Origin: AC-32 sp038237925
GTDB taxonomy: Bacteria > Actinomycetota > Thermoleophilia > Gaiellales > Gaiellaceae
Assembly: GCA_038237925.1 (NCBI GenBank)
Contig: JBBRYF010000001.1
Location: forward strand, 1-64,000
Direction of reading: 5' to 3'
Length of the DNA stretch: 64,000 nt
The notes under the pieces were generated by a model. The model worked only from the letters and a program-made list of their open reading frames with translations. It did not search any database and had not been told where the DNA came from. Position numbers and translations under genes: made by a program. Of this stretch, positions 14,502-22,912 are shown in pieces. Position 1 is the stretch's first letter, and each line of letters opens with the position of its first letter.

Positions 14502-15899
14502 TCCAGCGATCAGCAGGGAAGCCTCGCGCAGGACGTACGCGTCGACCGCTTCGTCCTTGCCCTTGACCCGCAACCCGGCCCGGGGTTCGACCACCGCTCC
14601 GTCCGGCAGCTGCCCGTACGTTTCCGAGCCGATGAGCACGCCGCCGACGGGCGCGAGGCCCTCCAGGCGCGCGCCGGTGTTGATCGTGTCGCCGACCATG
14701 GGGTAGGCCACGTGGCCCTCGCCCCCGATCTCGCGAACGACCGCCTCGCCGCTGTTGACGCCCACGCGCATGCGCGGCCAGTCCGGGTGCTCTTCGGCAA
14801 GGCCGGCAAATCTGCGCTGGAGCGCCAGAGCCGCACACGCAGCTCGATGGGCGTGGTCGGGCTGGTCGTTACGGCCGTTGAAGATCGCCACGACGCCGTC
14901 GCCGATGAACTTCTCGACCTCGCCGCCGAAGTCCCGCGTGATCAGCGGGGCGGCGATGCCCCAGTACGTGTTCAGCACCGCGGCCACCTCGGCCGGCGCC
15001 GAGCTCTCGGAGAAGGTGGTGAAGCCGACGAGATCGCTGAAGAGGACGCTCACATTCTGGTGGCGTTCCCGCGTCGACGACAGGTAGAGATGGCGGAACC
15101 GCTCGTCGCGCCACTCGCGCCGCGCTGCGAAGCCGATCACCAGGTAGGCCGCGACGATCAAGCCGTGCCATTCCCACCAGCTCGCGTGCCACTTGCGCTC
15201 CCCGGTGAGCGCGACGCCGATCAGCGCCTCGGAGAGCAGCACGAAGCAGGCGATGACGGCGGCCGGGAGTAGCTGCGGCCGGTCGCGGAAGATGCTCCAG
15301 TAGCGCACGGCGCTGATGGCGTAGACGACCGTCCCAACGATCGCCATGACGGTGAGCAGGCTGCCTCTTGCGGCCTCGCCGTTGGGCCCGCGTAGCGGTG
15401 GCAGGCTCGCAACCGTCCAGACGAACCACAGCGCCATCGCGATCAGCACTCCGACCCGCAGCAACCTACGGTGACGAATCACGAGCGGCGCGAACTGGGG
15501 CCGGAAGTCCACGAACGCCGATCCCGCCGCGAAGGCGGCGCTGACCAGCAACCCGACCGGGATCGCGACCTTGAAGCCGGAGTAGTCCTTCGAGAAGAGA
15601 ACCCCGGCCGTCCCGATCGCGTGCAGCCCCATGAACCCGCCGGTGGCCATGAACGCCAGCGAGAGGAGCAGGACGCGCGCGTCCCCGCGCCGGTTGGCCG
15701 CCTCACCGGCCGCTTAGCCGAGGGCGAAGGCCACGGCACCCACCACTCCGAAGAGCACGAAATGGAGCCGGTAGTTCTCGAAGTGGGGGTCGAGCTGAGA
15801 GCGCAGCAGCAGCGAAACGAGGCCGATCAGCGGCAGCGCTGCGGCGAGGACCCAGGCGACCGCGGTGGGCCGCATTCGCTCGAACTGCTCGTTCGTCAT
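14337..15899 (-). pseudogene. Membrane-anchored class III nucleotidyl cyclase, interrupted by an in-frame TAA
   Basis: The frame from ATG 15899 encodes MTNEQFERMR and two membrane helices, meets TAA at 15716-15714, and continues in the same frame (AAGEAANRRGDARVLLLSLAF) to TGA/TAG end at 14337, 520 codons in all. The C-terminal part is a complete catalytic domain: FSDLVGFTTF and FIGDGVVAIF with the two metal-binding Asp residues, VGVNSGEAVV, and NTGARLE. It would make cAMP or cGMP. Without the TAA the gene is intact, so this is a single nonsense change, a sequencing error or readthrough. An ATG at 15650 could restart a shorter protein of 437 residues. The last 55 codons overlap the DUF1326 gene in antisense. 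Confidence 0.8.
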
Positions 15900-15948
15900 G
15901 GTGAATCCAACGCGGATCGGCCTCGAGCCCTTCCCGCAGTGCCAGGGC

Positions 15949-15954
15949 TAGACT
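15949..15954 (+). promoter_or_regulatory. -10 hexamer TAGACT, probable leaderless promoter
   Basis: TAGACT lies 7 bases before GTG 15962 of the acyl-CoA dehydrogenase operon, with no ribosome site. Confidence 0.55.
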
Positions 15955-15961
15955 CCGGCCC

Positions 15962-17143
15962 GTGCCGAGCGATCCGCTGAGCGACGAGCAGCGCGAGATC
16001 CGCGACCTCGTGCGCGACCTGGCGCGCGAGCGCGTCGCCCCGCGCGCGGCCGAGATCGACAAGTCGGCCGAGTTCCCCTGGGACCTGGTCGAGCTGATGC
16101 GCGAGCACGACCTGCTCGGGCTGCCGTTCGAGGAGCAGTACGGCGGCACCGGAACCGGCGCGCTGATGGTGCTCGTCGCGATCGAGGAGCTCTCGAAGGT
16201 CTGCGCGACGACGGGCCTGATCCTCGCGGTCCAGGAGCTCGGCTCGCTCGGGCTCAAGCTCGCGGGCACCGACGAGCAGAAGGAGCGCTTCCTGCCGCGC
16301 CTTGCGAGCGGCGAGTGGCTCGGGGCCTACGCATTGACCGAGCCGGACTCGGGCTCGGACTCCGCGGCGATGCGCACCGAGGCGCGCCGCGATGGCGACG
16401 AGTACGTGCTCAACGGCGGCAAGCGCTTCATCACGAACGCAGGCGTCGCGCACCTCTACACCGTTTTCGCGAAGACCGACCCCGACGCCGGTCACGCCGG
16501 GATCTCGGCGTTCGTGGTCGAGGCCGACTCGCCGGGGTTCGAGATCGGCCGGATCGAGCCGAAGATGGGGATCAAGGGCTCGACGACCGGCGAGATCTTC
16601 TTCAACGATTGCCGCGTTCCCGCTGACAACCTGCTCGGCGAGGAAGGCGAGGGCTTCCGGATCGCGATGCGGATCCTCGACCGCTCGCGGCCTGGGATCG
16701 GCGCGCAGGGCCTCGGCCTCGCGCAGGGCGCGACCGACTACGCGCTCGAGTACGCGAAGAGCCGCGAGACGATGGGCAAGCCGATCGCGCAGCACCAGCT
16801 GATCGCGGCCACGCTCGCCGACATGGAGACGAAGTGCGAGGCCGCGCGCGGGCTCCTCTACAAGTGCGGGCAACTGATCGACGAGGGCGCGGACGGCTCG
16901 GAGCTGACGAAGATCTCGGCGATGGCGAAGCTCTACTGCACGGATGTGGCGATGGAGGTCACGACCGACGCCGTGCAGATCCTCGGCGGCTACGGCTACA
17001 TCCAGGAGTACCCGGTCGAGCGCATGATGCGCGACGCGAAGATCACGCAGATCTACGAGGGCACGAACCAGATCCAGCGCCTCGTGATCGCGCGCGAGAT
17101 GGTTCAGGAGCAGCGCACCTCTTCGCTCGCAGGCGTTGGCTAG
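15962..17143 (+). CDS. Acyl-CoA dehydrogenase
   Basis: FAD-dependent enzyme of fatty acid or branched-chain acyl-CoA oxidation, 393 residues. The three-part fold is visible: helical N-domain (LSDEQREIRDLVRDLARERV), beta-domain with AYALTEPDSGSD and FITNAGVAHLYTVFA (flavin contact), and C-domain with GGYGYIQEYPVERMMRDAKI and IYEGTNQIQRLVIARE, where the Glu of YEGTNQIQ is the catalytic base in most members. It is the first gene of a long overlapping operon and is preceded by a TAGACT box. The exact acyl chain specificity cannot be told. Confidence 0.92.
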   Translation: MPSDPLSDEQREIRDLVRDLARERVAPRAAEIDKSAEFPWDLVELMREHDLLGLPFEEQYGGTGTGALMVLVAIEELSKVCATTGLILAVQELGSLGLKLAGTDEQKERFLPRLASGEWLGAYALTEPDSGSDSAAMRTEARRDGDEYVLNGGKRFITNAGVAHLYTVFAKTDPDAGHAGISAFVVEADSPGFEIGRIEPKMGIKGSTTGEIFFNDCRVPADNLLGEEGEGFRIAMRILDRSRPGIGAQGLGLAQGATDYALEYAKSRETMGKPIAQHQLIAATLADMETKCEAARGLLYKCGQLIDEGADGSELTKISAMAKLYCTDVAMEVTTDAVQILGGYGYIQEYPVERMMRDAKITQIYEGTNQIQRLVIAREMVQEQRTSSLAGVG

Positions 17144-17891
17144 GCGCGAGGCTCCGCCGGATGCCTTCGGGCGCTCGGCCCGCGAGTACGAGCTCGGGCG
17201 GCCGGAGTGGCCGGGCGAGCTGCTCGACCGCGTCGCCGCCGAGCTCGGGCTCGGGCCCGAGACGACGGTGCTCGATCTCGGCGCCGGCACCGGCAAGCTG
17301 ACGCGGGCGCTCATCCCGCGCTTCGCCCGCGTCGTCGCGGTCGAGCCCGACGACTTGATGCGGGCCGTGCTCGAGGAAGTCGCGCCGGGCGCCGAGTCGC
17401 TCGCGGGCCACGCCGAGGCGGTCCCACTGGCCGACGGCGAGGTCGACGCCGTCTTCTCGGCGGAGGCGTTCCACTGGTTCTCCACCTCGCAAGCGGTTGC
17501 CGAGATCGAGCGTGTGCTGCGGCCGGGCGGGGGGCTGGTCATCATCTGGAACATCCCGCTCGAGCACGCGGACGTGGGCGAGGAGGCCGACGCCGCGATC
17601 GACGAGGCGTTCGAGCAGGGCGGCGTGCCGGGGCTCCCGAAGGTCCTCTCCGGCGAGTGGCGCAAGCCGATCGCGGCCGCCGGCTTCGAGGAGCTGCGGG
17701 AGGAAGCGCTCGAGCGGGAGCTCGTCACCGACCGCGAGGGCTGGATCGCGAACCTGCTCTCGGTCAGCTCGATGGCGGCGCAGTCGGACGAGTCGCGTGC
17801 GGTCTTCGCCGCCCGGCTGCGCGAGCTCGTCCCGCCGGGCGAGCTCCGGAGTCGCGTAAAGACCGTCGCCTACTGGACGCGCCGTGCCTGA
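17136..17891 (+). CDS. Class I SAM-dependent methyltransferase (first of a tandem pair)
   Basis: A 251-residue methyltransferase with SAM-binding motif I VLDLGAGTGKLTRALI, the acidic end of strand 2 (VAVEPDD), and VDAVFSAEAFHWFSTSQAVAEIERVLRPGGGLVIIW, as in the ubiquinone/menaquinone-type methyltransferase_11 group. The TTG start at 17136 overlaps the acyl-CoA dehydrogenase stop by 8 bases. It is clearly paralogous to the next gene (same length, same FHWF motif, same ending YWTRRA/HWTRRV). The substrate is not known; it probably acts on a small molecule in the same pathway as its operon partners, an inference. Confidence 0.85.
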   Translation: MARREAPPDAFGRSAREYELGRPEWPGELLDRVAAELGLGPETTVLDLGAGTGKLTRALIPRFARVVAVEPDDLMRAVLEEVAPGAESLAGHAEAVPLADGEVDAVFSAEAFHWFSTSQAVAEIERVLRPGGGLVIIWNIPLEHADVGEEADAAIDEAFEQGGVPGLPKVLSGEWRKPIAAAGFEELREEALERELVTDREGWIANLLSVSSMAAQSDESRAVFAARLRELVPPGELRSRVKTVAYWTRRA

Positions 17892-18657
17892 GCTGGCGTT
17901 CAGCTTCGGGCGGATCGCGACGGAGTACGACGACGTTCGGCCTGAGTACGCGATCGAGGCGCTGCGGCGGGCGGAGGAGGCGCTCGGCCTTAGCGCCGGC
18001 TCGGCGCGCGTCGTCGACCTCGCTGCCGGGTCGGGCAAGCTGACGCGCCCCCTCGCCCGCCGATTCCGCGAAGTGATCGCGATCGAGCCGAACGACGAGA
18101 TGCGCGCTGTCCTGGCGCGGCGCTCGGCGGGAGTCAAGGTGCTCGCCGGGACAGCAGAGCGGATGCCGCTTCCAAACGAGTCCGCGGATGCGATCTTCGT
18201 CGGCGACGCCTTCCACTGGTTCGACGGGCCGGCGGCAGTCGCCGAGCTCGCGCGCGTGCTCCCGCCGCACGGCGGGGTCGCGTTGCTGTGGAACCACTGG
18301 TGGAGCGATGGCGAGGACCGGATGGTCAACTCGCTCGACCCGCCCCTCCCGGCGGAGGCGCAGGCGTTGCTCGACGACGTCTACGTCAGGTCCGGCCGCG
18401 CCGCGGCGCGCACAACGATGGCGGATCCGCTCGACGCGTTCGCTGAAGGGCCCTTCGAGCCGCTCGTCGAGGAGACCTTCGGGCGCTCTACTCAGCTGTC
18501 CGGCCGCGAGATCGTCGACCTTTTCGCCACGGTCAGCTCGATCGCCTCACTGCGGCCGGCCGAGCGTAAAGAGCTGAAGCGGTCGCTCCTGGCGCTGCTC
18601 CAGCCGTCGTACCGGCTCGAGATCACGACCATCCTCCACTGGACGCGCCGTGTCTGA
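17884..18657 (+). CDS. Class I SAM-dependent methyltransferase (second of a tandem pair)
   Basis: A 257-residue paralogue of the upstream gene. Motif I is VVDLAAGSGKLTRPLARRF, followed by VIAIEPNDEMRAVL and ADAIFVGDAFHWFDGPAAVAELARVLPPHGGVALLWN. The GTG start at 17884 overlaps the previous stop by 8 bases. The sequence around this junction (17872-17886) recurs exactly at the junction with the next gene (18638-18652), which marks the footprint of a tandem duplication. Both copies keep the SAM motif, so both are probably active. Confidence 0.85.
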   Translation: MPELAFSFGRIATEYDDVRPEYAIEALRRAEEALGLSAGSARVVDLAAGSGKLTRPLARRFREVIAIEPNDEMRAVLARRSAGVKVLAGTAERMPLPNESADAIFVGDAFHWFDGPAAVAELARVLPPHGGVALLWNHWWSDGEDRMVNSLDPPLPAEAQALLDDVYVRSGRAAARTTMADPLDAFAEGPFEPLVEETFGRSTQLSGREIVDLFATVSSIASLRPAERKELKRSLLALLQPSYRLEITTILHWTRRV

Positions 18658-19567
18658 GCTCGAGCTGCACGTCGGCCGCCGCCGCGTACGGCTGACGAGC
18701 CCGGACAAGATCCTCTTCCCGGGGGACGGCATCACCAAGCGCGACCTCGCCGAGTACTACGCCGAGATCGGCGAGGCGATCGTGCCGCACCTGCGCAACC
18801 GGCCGTTCACGCTCAAGCGCTACCCGTACGGCATCCGCGGTCAGGCGTACTTCCACAAGCAGGCACCGAAGGGCAAGCCGTCGTGGCTTCCGACGCGGCA
18901 GTTCCGCACCTGGCCGCGCGAGGGCGAGTCGCGGCTCGTCGACTTCACGCTCGTCAACGAGCCCGCCGCGCTCGCCTGGATGGTGCAGATGAACTGCATC
19001 GACATGAACGCCTGGTACTCGCGCGTCGACAAGCCGGACCGGCCGGACTACGTCGTCTTCGACCTCGACCCGCCCGAGTCGCGCGACGGCTTCGGGCAGG
19101 CGATCAAGGTGGCGCATCTCGTCCGCGAGGCTCTCGAGGAGCTCGAACTGCGGTCGTACGTGAAGACGAGCGGCGCCGACGGGATCCACGTGCTCGTGCC
19201 GATCGCTCGACGGGGGACGTACAAGGACACCTACGAGCTGGCCGAGCGCGTCTCGCGCGGGCTAGAGGCGGAGAACCCAGGGCTCGTCACGACCGAGTGG
19301 CTGAAGAAGAAGCGGCGCGGCGTGCTCGTCGACCACCGGCAGAACGGCCACGGGAAGACGATCGCCTCGGCGTACTCGGTGCGGCCGAAGCCGGGCGCGC
19401 CGGTCTCGACGCCGCTGCGCTGGGAGGAGCTCGGCGAGAAGGTGCGGCCGCGCGATTTCGGCATGAAGGAAGCGCTCGCACGAGTCGAGAAGCACGGCGA
19501 CCTCTTCGAGCCCGTCCTGCGCGGCGGGCAGGCGCTCGGACAAGCGCTGCGGCGGCTGCGCGCGTGA
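18650..19567 (+). CDS. Stand-alone LigD-type primase-polymerase domain
   Basis: A 305-residue protein equal to the polymerase domain of bacterial NHEJ ligase D (archaeo-eukaryotic primase fold). Catalytic motifs: DLDP in YVVFDLDPPES, TSGADGIHV (the TSGxKGLH motif), and HRQNGHGKTIASAYSVRPK with the terminal KPGAPVSTPLRW. It adds ribo- or deoxynucleotides at broken ends. No ligase or phosphoesterase domain is fused and no Ku gene lies in the window. The GTG start overlaps the methyltransferase stop by 8 bases. Co-transcription with metabolic genes is odd for a repair enzyme. Confidence 0.92.
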   Translation: MSELELHVGRRRVRLTSPDKILFPGDGITKRDLAEYYAEIGEAIVPHLRNRPFTLKRYPYGIRGQAYFHKQAPKGKPSWLPTRQFRTWPREGESRLVDFTLVNEPAALAWMVQMNCIDMNAWYSRVDKPDRPDYVVFDLDPPESRDGFGQAIKVAHLVREALEELELRSYVKTSGADGIHVLVPIARRGTYKDTYELAERVSRGLEAENPGLVTTEWLKKKRRGVLVDHRQNGHGKTIASAYSVRPKPGAPVSTPLRWEELGEKVRPRDFGMKEALARVEKHGDLFEPVLRGGQALGQALRRLRA

Positions 19568-20994
19568 CCCGCGCCCTGGTCGTCGGCTCCGGGCCGAACG
19601 GGCTCACGGCCGCGATCGCGCTCCTGCAGGGCGGGGTGGAGGTCGAGGTGCGCGAGGCGGCGGGCCACATCGGCGGCGGGCTCCACACCGAGGAGCTGAC
19701 GCTGCCCGGCTTCCTGCACGACGTTTGCGCCACGGTGCAGCCGCTCGCGGTGGGCTCGCCGTTCTTCCGCGGTCTCGACCTGGGCGTCGAGTGGGTCCAC
19801 CCGGGCGCGCCCGCGGCGCATCCGCTCGACGACGGGACGGCGGTCGTGCTCGAGCGCGGGGTCGCCGAGACCGCCGAGGGCATCGGCCGCGACGGCCCCG
19901 CCTACCGGCGGCTCGTGGAGCCCCTGGTCGAGGCGTGGGACGAGCTCGCGCCGATCGTGCTCGGAAGCCTGCCGCCTCCGGCGCGAAGGACGCTGCGCGC
20001 AGTGCGCGCGACCGGCCTCGGAGCCCTCACGGCCGGCGCGCGGGCCGCGCTCGGCGACGCGCGCTCGGTCGCGGAGTCGCTGTTCGAGACCGAGCGGGCG
20101 CGAGCCTGGTTCGCGGGCCACGGCGCGCATTCGATGCTCCCGCTCGAACGCCGGCCGAGCGCGGGCTTCGGTCTTACCCTGGCGGTGCTCGGGCACGCGG
20201 TGGGCTGGCCGTTCGTGCGCGGCGGCGCCTCGCACCTCGCCGACGCTCTGGCTGCACGCGTCCGCGAGCTCGGCGGCTCGCTCGTGACCGACTCGCCGGT
20301 GGAGGAGCTTCCGCGGGACCGGCTTGTGCTCGCAGACGTCTCGCCGCGCGAGCTCGCGCGGCTCGCGCACGGCCGGTTCCCGGAGCGATACGAGCGGAAG
20401 CTGCGGAGCTACCGCCACGGGCCGGGCGCATTCAAGGTCGACTGGGCGCTGAACGGCCCGATTCCGTGGCGCGCGAAAGAGTGCGGCCGCGCGGGAACCG
20501 TGCACCTCGGCGGCACGCTCGACGAGATCTCGCACTCCGAATGGGGCGCGTGGAGCGGCCGCCCGGCCGAGCGGCCATTCGTGCTGCTCGTCCAGCAGAC
20601 GGTGTTCGACGACACCCGGGCTCCCGCCGGCAAGCACAGCGCATGGGCGTACTGCCACGTCCCGAACGGCTCGACGGAGGACATGACCGAGCGGATCGAG
20701 GCGCAGGTCGAGCGCTTCGCGCCCGGGTTCTGCGAGCTCGTGCTCGCGCGCAACACGATTGGGCCGGCTGAGTTCGAGGCCCGCAACCGCAACCTGGTCG
20801 GCGGCGACCTGAACGGCGGCGCGATGGACCTCGGCCAACTGGTCGCGAGACCGGCGCTCCGGTTCGCTCCGTACCGGACGCCGCTCGACAACGTCTTCCT
20901 CTGCTCGGCCTCCACGCCACCGGGCGGCGGCGTTCACGGGATGTGCGGCTACGCGGCTGCGCGTGTAGCGCTGAAGGCCTCGGGGAAGCTCTGA
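19564..20994 (+). CDS. FAD-dependent oxidoreductase, phytoene desaturase-like
   Basis: A 476-residue flavoprotein. The N-terminal dinucleotide fold is ALVVGSGPNGLTAAIALLQGGVEVEVREA, followed by GGGLHTEELTLPGFLHDVCATVQPLA, typical of the phytoene dehydrogenase/carotene isomerase group. The C-terminal FAD motif is NVFLCSASTPPGGGVHGMCGYAAARVAL. It probably oxidises or isomerises a lipid-like or isoprenoid substrate; no carotenoid genes surround it, so the name is by family only. GTG 19564 overlaps the LigD stop as GTGA. Confidence 0.88.
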   Translation: MTRALVVGSGPNGLTAAIALLQGGVEVEVREAAGHIGGGLHTEELTLPGFLHDVCATVQPLAVGSPFFRGLDLGVEWVHPGAPAAHPLDDGTAVVLERGVAETAEGIGRDGPAYRRLVEPLVEAWDELAPIVLGSLPPPARRTLRAVRATGLGALTAGARAALGDARSVAESLFETERARAWFAGHGAHSMLPLERRPSAGFGLTLAVLGHAVGWPFVRGGASHLADALAARVRELGGSLVTDSPVEELPRDRLVLADVSPRELARLAHGRFPERYERKLRSYRHGPGAFKVDWALNGPIPWRAKECGRAGTVHLGGTLDEISHSEWGAWSGRPAERPFVLLVQQTVFDDTRAPAGKHSAWAYCHVPNGSTEDMTERIEAQVERFAPGFCELVLARNTIGPAEFEARNRNLVGGDLNGGAMDLGQLVARPALRFAPYRTPLDNVFLCSASTPPGGGVHGMCGYAAARVALKASGKL

Positions 20995-20998
20995 ACCG

Positions 20999-21775
20999 GT
21001 GGTCGTGAAGCTCTCGGATCGAGTCGTGCGGCTCGGCAGTCCGCTCGTCAACTGGTTCCTCGTCGAGGACGATGGCCGCGTGACTGTGGTCGATGCGGGG
21101 GCGCCCGGCTACCGCGACCAGCTCGGCCCCGGTTGCCGCGAGCTCGGCCGCGATGAGTCCGACGTCGCGGCGGTGGTGCTGACCCACGCGCACGCCGACC
21201 ACGTCGGCGTCGCCGAGCTGCTGCGCGCTGAGCTCGGTGTGCCCGTCTACGTGCACGCGGCCGACGAGCAGCTGGCGACGACCGCCAAGTCGATGGGCAA
21301 GAACGAGGGCTCGATGCCGAAGTACCTCCGCTACCCCGCAGCGTGGAAGCTGATGTGGGAGCTTGCTCGTAACGGGGCGATGAAGCCGCGGCCGATTCAG
21401 GAGCTGCTGACCTTTGGGGACGGCGACGAGCTCGACGTGCCCGGCGGCCTCCGCGTGGTGTACACACCGGGCCACACGGACGGCCACTGCGCGCTCGTCT
21501 CCTCGTCCGCGGACGTTGCGTTCGTCGGCGATGCGATGTGCAGCTACAACCCGCTCACGGGCGCGCGTGGCCCGCAGCTGCTGCCGAGCGCGTTCACGCA
21601 CGACGTCTCGCAGGCGCTCGGCTCGCTCGACCGGCTCTCCGGCCTCGGCGTCGCGCGGTTCCTGCCGGGTCACGGTGACCCGCTGGACGATCCCGACGCG
21701 GGCGTGCAGAAGGCCAAGCAGCGCGGGCCCGACCTAACCGACGTCGTAGAGTCACGCCGTGCTGCTCGCCGCTGA
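20999..21775 (+). CDS. MBL-fold metallohydrolase
   Basis: A 258-residue metallo-beta-lactamase-fold enzyme. The zinc motif is VLTHAHADHVG (HxHxDH); further ligands are in TPGHTDGHCAL (His), AFVGDAM (bridging Asp) and FLPGHGDP (last His). The start GTG 20999 is four bases after the oxidoreductase stop; GTG 21005 is an alternative. Last intact gene of the operon. Such proteins hydrolyse thioesters, lactones or phosphodiesters, and a thioesterase role beside an acyl-CoA dehydrogenase would be reasonable, though unproven. Confidence 0.88.
   Translation: MVVKLSDRVVRLGSPLVNWFLVEDDGRVTVVDAGAPGYRDQLGPGCRELGRDESDVAAVVLTHAHADHVGVAELLRAELGVPVYVHAADEQLATTAKSMGKNEGSMPKYLRYPAAWKLMWELARNGAMKPRPIQELLTFGDGDELDVPGGLRVVYTPGHTDGHCALVSSSADVAFVGDAMCSYNPLTGARGPQLLPSAFTHDVSQALGSLDRLSGLGVARFLPGHGDPLDDPDAGVQKAKQRGPDLTDVVESRRAARR
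21747..21752 (+). promoter_or_regulatory. -10 hexamer TAGAGT in front of the decayed gene
   Basis: TAGAGT lies 6 bases before GTG 21759, inside the 3' end of the MBL gene. The spacing is the commonest one in this window. Confidence 0.45.
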
Positions 21776-21969
21776 CTGGGTGACGGTCTCCGCGCTTGCG
21801 ACCGCGGGCGGGACGCTCGTGCTCGCGCTCGCGACCTTCGCGTCGGTCCGGTCCGCGAACCGCGCCTCGCGCGTGGCCGAGCGCTCGCTGCTCGCTGCGC
21901 CCGCGCGAGGACCACTGGATCGCCTCGGCGGGCCGCCACTGGAACATCGACCGCGAGGACCCGCGCTAG
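21759..21969 (+). pseudogene. Remnant of a small membrane protein gene with an internal deletion
   Basis: From GTG 21759 the frame reads LLAADWVTVSALATAGGTLVLALATFASVRSANRASRVAERSLL, a short cytoplasm-anchored membrane segment. It then loses sense, while another frame just downstream reads REDHWIASAGRHWNIDREDPR before TAG 21967-21969, which looks like the natural end of a protein. The two parts sit in different frames and the middle is missing. I read this as one gene with a large internal deletion. The promoter hexamer is still present. The family is not recognised. Confidence 0.5.
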
Positions 21970-22880
21970 CGGAGCTTCGAGGTGTCGACCACCTCGAAGT
22001 CGTAGCCCTTGACGCGCCCGAGCGTGTGCAGCTGGTCGTTCGACCAGCCCGTATTCGGCGCGCCGCTGATGTACCAGTTCGAGCCGTTGTCGGCGACGAG
22101 CATCCCGTAGCGCTTCAGCGCGACGAGCACGATCCGCGCCTGGCGCGGGAACGGCCGCACGTCGAAGCTCGCCTTCAGACGCACGCGCAGGCCCATCGGC
22201 GGCAGGCTCGGGTCGGTGAGATTGCTCGCGTAGTGGCGCGCGGGGTAGAGGTAGGCGCGTCGGCTGCGCTGGACGGTGAAGCGCAGCGCGTGGTCGATCA
22301 GGCCGCGCCGCACCTCGTCGTAGCGCGCGAGGCCCGGGAAGATCGGCAGGCCGGCCGCGTCGGCGGACGTCCAGCCCGCAGGCCGCACGCGGTTCGAGCG
22401 GAGGCTCCAGGTGGCGCCCGCCCAGGCGTGCCAGCGGCCTCCGCCTTTCGCGAGGCCGCCGAGCTCGTAGAGCCGGCACGCGTCGCGGTCGAGCAGGAGC
22501 GCGTGATGGTCGCTGCCGCCCTCGACGTGGACGCCCTTCGGGATCGGGTAGCCGACCTTGTCGCTCTCGTCGGCGTACTCGAAGCCGACGCGCGAGCGCT
22601 TGGTCGTGCGGGAGGCGACGTCGAACGGGATCCCGATCGGCGAGCCCTCCCAGAGGCCCGAGCCGAAGTCGGCGTGGAGGCCGGTGCCCGCGCCGATCGA
22701 GGCGATCACCGCGGCGGAGTTCTTCGCGACCGGCAGGCGGTCGACCCGCCGGTTCCACGGGTTCGTTTTCGGAAAGACCGTGCAGTGAGGAGTGCCGGGG
22801 ACGCGCAGCGCGTAGGCCGAGCCGCCCGCGCACGTCAACGCGAGCACGGCGACGACGGCTGCTGCGGCGCGGGCGCTCAC
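21966..22880 (-). CDS. Secreted protein of unknown function
   Basis: A 304-residue protein with an N-terminal signal peptide (AAAAVVAVLALTCAGGSAYA) starting at GTG 22880. The mature part begins with CTVFPKTNPWNRRVDRLPV and contains conserved-looking segments GTGLHADFGSGLWEGSPIGIPF, HHALLLDRDACRLYELGG and ASNLTDPSLPPMGLRVRLKASFD, ending near NGSNWYISGAPNTGW. It resembles a group of uncharacterised exported bacterial proteins with an FPxxNPWN start; I cannot name a reaction. The stop overlaps the TAG of the decayed plus-strand gene. Confidence 0.7.
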   Translation of the reverse strand: MSARAAAAVVAVLALTCAGGSAYALRVPGTPHCTVFPKTNPWNRRVDRLPVAKNSAAVIASIGAGTGLHADFGSGLWEGSPIGIPFDVASRTTKRSRVGFEYADESDKVGYPIPKGVHVEGGSDHHALLLDRDACRLYELGGLAKGGGRWHAWAGATWSLRSNRVRPAGWTSADAAGLPIFPGLARYDEVRRGLIDHALRFTVQRSRRAYLYPARHYASNLTDPSLPPMGLRVRLKASFDVRPFPRQARIVLVALKRYGMLVADNGSNWYISGAPNTGWSNDQLHTLGRVKGYDFEVVDTSKLR

Positions 22881-22912
22881 GCCGTCTCTATCGGCAGCCG
22901 TCCGCCGTTCCG

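Noticed and set aside
15714..15716. TAA decoded as a special amino acid
   Set aside because: Selenocysteine uses TGA and pyrrolysine TAG; TAA has no such use in bacteria, so mutation or error is far more likely.
18650..19567. Complete NHEJ system around the LigD polymerase domain
   Set aside because: No Ku-like gene and no ATP-dependent ligase domain is present anywhere in the window.
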